DNA of 7,756 nt from Gammaproteobacteria bacterium (GTDB lineage: Bacteria > Pseudomonadota > Gammaproteobacteria > Steroidobacterales > Steroidobacteraceae). How positions within the stretch are numbered: position 1 is the stretch's first letter; every line of letters begins with the position of its first letter. Where the stretch lies: positions 1 through 7,756 of the forward strand of contig JASHUC010000263.1 in NCBI GenBank assembly GCA_030040235.1. The letters are read 5' to 3'. Shown here piece after piece: positions 7,038 to 7,756 of this stretch. Made by a program: the position numbers and the translations under genes. A model generated the notes under the pieces. That model had not been told where the DNA came from and searched no databases. It saw nothing but the letters and a program-made list of their open reading frames with translations.

Positions 7038-7076
7038 CGGATCCGTGCTGCGTATACAACTTCGTATAGGATCCTA
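7038..7076. promoter_or_regulatory. Candidate GntR-type operator cluster
   Basis: Three palindromes lie in 39 bp: CGGATCCG (7038-7045), GTATAC (7052-7057) and TAGGATCCTA (7067-7076). The two GGATCC cores are 30 bp apart, close to three helical turns. TATAC and GTATA (7053-7057 and 7064-7068) also form an inverted repeat with a 6-base spacer. TAGGATCCTA overlaps the -10 box and the others lie near or downstream of the expected start of transcription, positions suited to repression. From memory, the GntR-family VanR operator of Caulobacter is ATTGGATCCAAT with the same core, and FCD-type regulators often bind GTnnnAC-like sites. Binding by the neighbouring regulator is inferred, not shown. Confidence 0.5.
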
Positions 7077-7099
7077 GGAGCAGCTTTACTAAATGTCAA
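7071..7099 (-). promoter_or_regulatory. Sigma-70-type promoter driving the minus-strand block
   Basis: On the minus strand a perfect TTGACA (7094-7099) is followed by exactly 17 bp and TAGGAT (7071-7076, four of six to TATAAT). The local sequence is A/T-rich against the general base composition. Transcription would start near 7064, giving a leader of about 50 bases before GTG 7012. The position supports that GTG as the real start and makes the secreted-protein gene the first of the operon. Confidence 0.75.
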
Positions 7100-7172
7100 C
7101 GCGACGGACATGCGCGAGACGGGCGTTGCGGGCCCGCCACCGCGCGCGCAGCGGACCACCGATCTGCGGTGT

Positions 7173-7178
7173 GATAAG
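7173..7178 (+). promoter_or_regulatory. Possible extended -10 element for the GntR-family gene
   Basis: TG-T-GATAAG (TG at 7170-7171, hexamer 7173-7178) resembles an extended -10 with no convincing -35 upstream. If real, transcription would start within a base or two of the GTG at 7187, giving a leaderless or near-leaderless message. This agrees with the absence of a ribosome site but remains a weak match. A 5-bp inverted repeat, CACCG (7157-7161) and CGGTG (7167-7171), lies just upstream and could be an operator or chance. Confidence 0.3.
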
Positions 7179-7186
7179 CTTCGAGT

Positions 7187-7756
7187 GTGGTTGCACAAAC
7201 CAAACAAGAAACGGTCTACAAGATCCTGAGAGAGCGCATCGAGCAGTCGCAGTACGCGCCTTCGCAGCGCCTCGTCATCGACTCCATCGCCCGGGAGCTC
7301 GGCATCAGCCAGGTACCGATCCGGGAGGCCATCCGGCGGCTCGAGGCCGAGGGCCTGGTGCTCTACAGCGCGAATTCCGGTCCCTTCGTCGCTCCGGTTT
7401 CCCGCGAGCAGTGGTTTCAACTGATGGAGATGCTCGCGGTGCTCGAGGGATACGCGACCGCCGCGGCTGCCGCGCGGATCGGCCCCGCGGAGATCAAATT
7501 GCTGCGCAAGATCAAGGACCGCATGGAGGAGGCCCTTGCCGGGCTCGACTTCCCTGCCTGGACCAGTGCGCACCGCGAGTTCCACCGGGTGATCCACGGC
7601 CACTGCGACAACCAGTTCCTGGTCGATCAGATCGAGCACATCATTCAGCGCGCCGACCGCGTGAGCCTGCTCGCCTTCGCGCGCGAGCGCGGCGTCATCA
7701 TCTACACGCTCGGCGTGCGAACCGGCAAGGAAATCATCGAGAAGCACGCCGACATC
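7187..7756 (+). CDS. GntR-family transcriptional regulator, FCD subfamily (C-terminus cut by the window)
   Basis: The frame runs 190 codons from GTG 7187 to the right edge with no stop, so the end is missing. An in-frame TAA at 7175-7177 leaves GTG 7187 as the only reasonable start; no ribosome site is obvious. Residues 8-70 form the winged helix-turn-helix: YKILRERIEQ, then IDSIARELGISQVPIREAIR and RLEAEGLVLY, the GntR recognition-helix signature (VPIREA..RLEAEGL). From about 75 on is the all-helical FCD ligand domain, with REFHRVIHGHCDNQFL at 130-145 and a further histidine, H187. H133 and H187 occupy places where FCD proteins bind a metal that helps hold an organic-acid ligand; position 129, often Asp or Asn, is His here. 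Such proteins are usually repressors released by a small carboxylic acid or sugar acid. It diverges from the secreted-protein operon, so it is the likely local regulator. Confidence 0.92.
   Translation, partial: MVAQTKQETVYKILRERIEQSQYAPSQRLVIDSIARELGISQVPIREAIRRLEAEGLVLYSANSGPFVAPVSREQWFQLMEMLAVLEGYATAAAAARIGPAEIKLLRKIKDRMEEALAGLDFPAWTSAHREFHRVIHGHCDNQFLVDQIEHIIQRADRVSLLAFARERGVIIYTLGVRTGKEIIEKHADI

Noticed and set aside
7056..7068. A 13-base stretch matching one loxP arm at 12 of 13 positions (ACAACTTCGTATA).
   Set aside because: The second arm is absent after the 8-bp spacer position (7077-7089 does not match), there is no recombinase nearby, and the match is explained by the GTATAC and TAGGATCCTA palindromes of the promoter region.
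7013..7747. Long minus-strand open-frame extension upstream of the first secreted protein (in-frame ATG at 7111, and frame open to 7747).
   Set aside because: The region contains a good promoter and operator-like palindromes, and beyond 7187 it lies antisense to a clear GntR-type coding sequence; the signal peptide begins only after GTG 7012.
1..7756. Search for tRNA or rRNA genes, CRISPR arrays, insertion sequences and toxin-antitoxin pairs.
   Set aside because: No regular spaced repeats, transposase motifs, cloverleaf signatures or small overlapping gene pairs of that type were seen; coding genes account for nearly all of the window.

Overview
The window is dense, GC-rich coding DNA from a Gram-negative bacterium: there is a TonB-dependent outer-membrane receptor and two exported proteins with N-terminal signal peptides. 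High G+C, GTG starts and the exported families suggest a proteobacterium with a large TonB-receptor repertoire, such as a Steroidobacteraceae-like gammaproteobacterium or a sphingomonad. That placement is inference from family resemblance only.

Layout. On the plus strand, positions 1-225 hold the C-terminal end of a thiamine-diphosphate-dependent enzyme. It converges, with an 11-bp overlap, on a minus-strand block running from about 7012 down to 215. In transcription order the block contains: a secreted protein of unknown function (7012-6206), a small secreted DUF6152-type protein (6196-5741), a TonB-dependent receptor (5706-3148), a 186-residue membrane protein of unknown function (3000-2440), an MFS transporter of the YcaD type (2435-1167) and a CPBP-family membrane protease (1108-215). 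At the right edge, diverging from the block, is a GntR/FCD-type regulator (7187 onward, cut by the window end).

Regulation. The divergent gap holds the clearest regulatory signal: TTGACA, 17 bp, TAGGAT, pointing into the block. The -10 box lies inside a perfect 10-bp palindrome with a GGATCC core. A second GGATCC palindrome lies 30 bp further into the leader, with GTATAC between them. This is the arrangement expected if the neighbouring GntR-type protein represses the block and is released by a small-molecule ligand.

How the genes may work together (inference). The receptor, two periplasmic proteins, an inner-membrane protein and an MFS carrier could form one route bringing an unidentified compound from outside to the cytoplasm. 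No catabolic enzyme inside the block reveals the substrate. The first three genes are tightly spaced (9 and 34 bp). A 147-bp gap then separates the receptor from the membrane-protein/MFS pair (4-bp gap), so the latter may be a separate unit. The CPBP gene is visibly more A+T-rich than its neighbours and may be an unrelated later arrival. No RNA genes, CRISPR arrays or insertion sequences were recognised, and no stretch over 300 bases lacks a gene.
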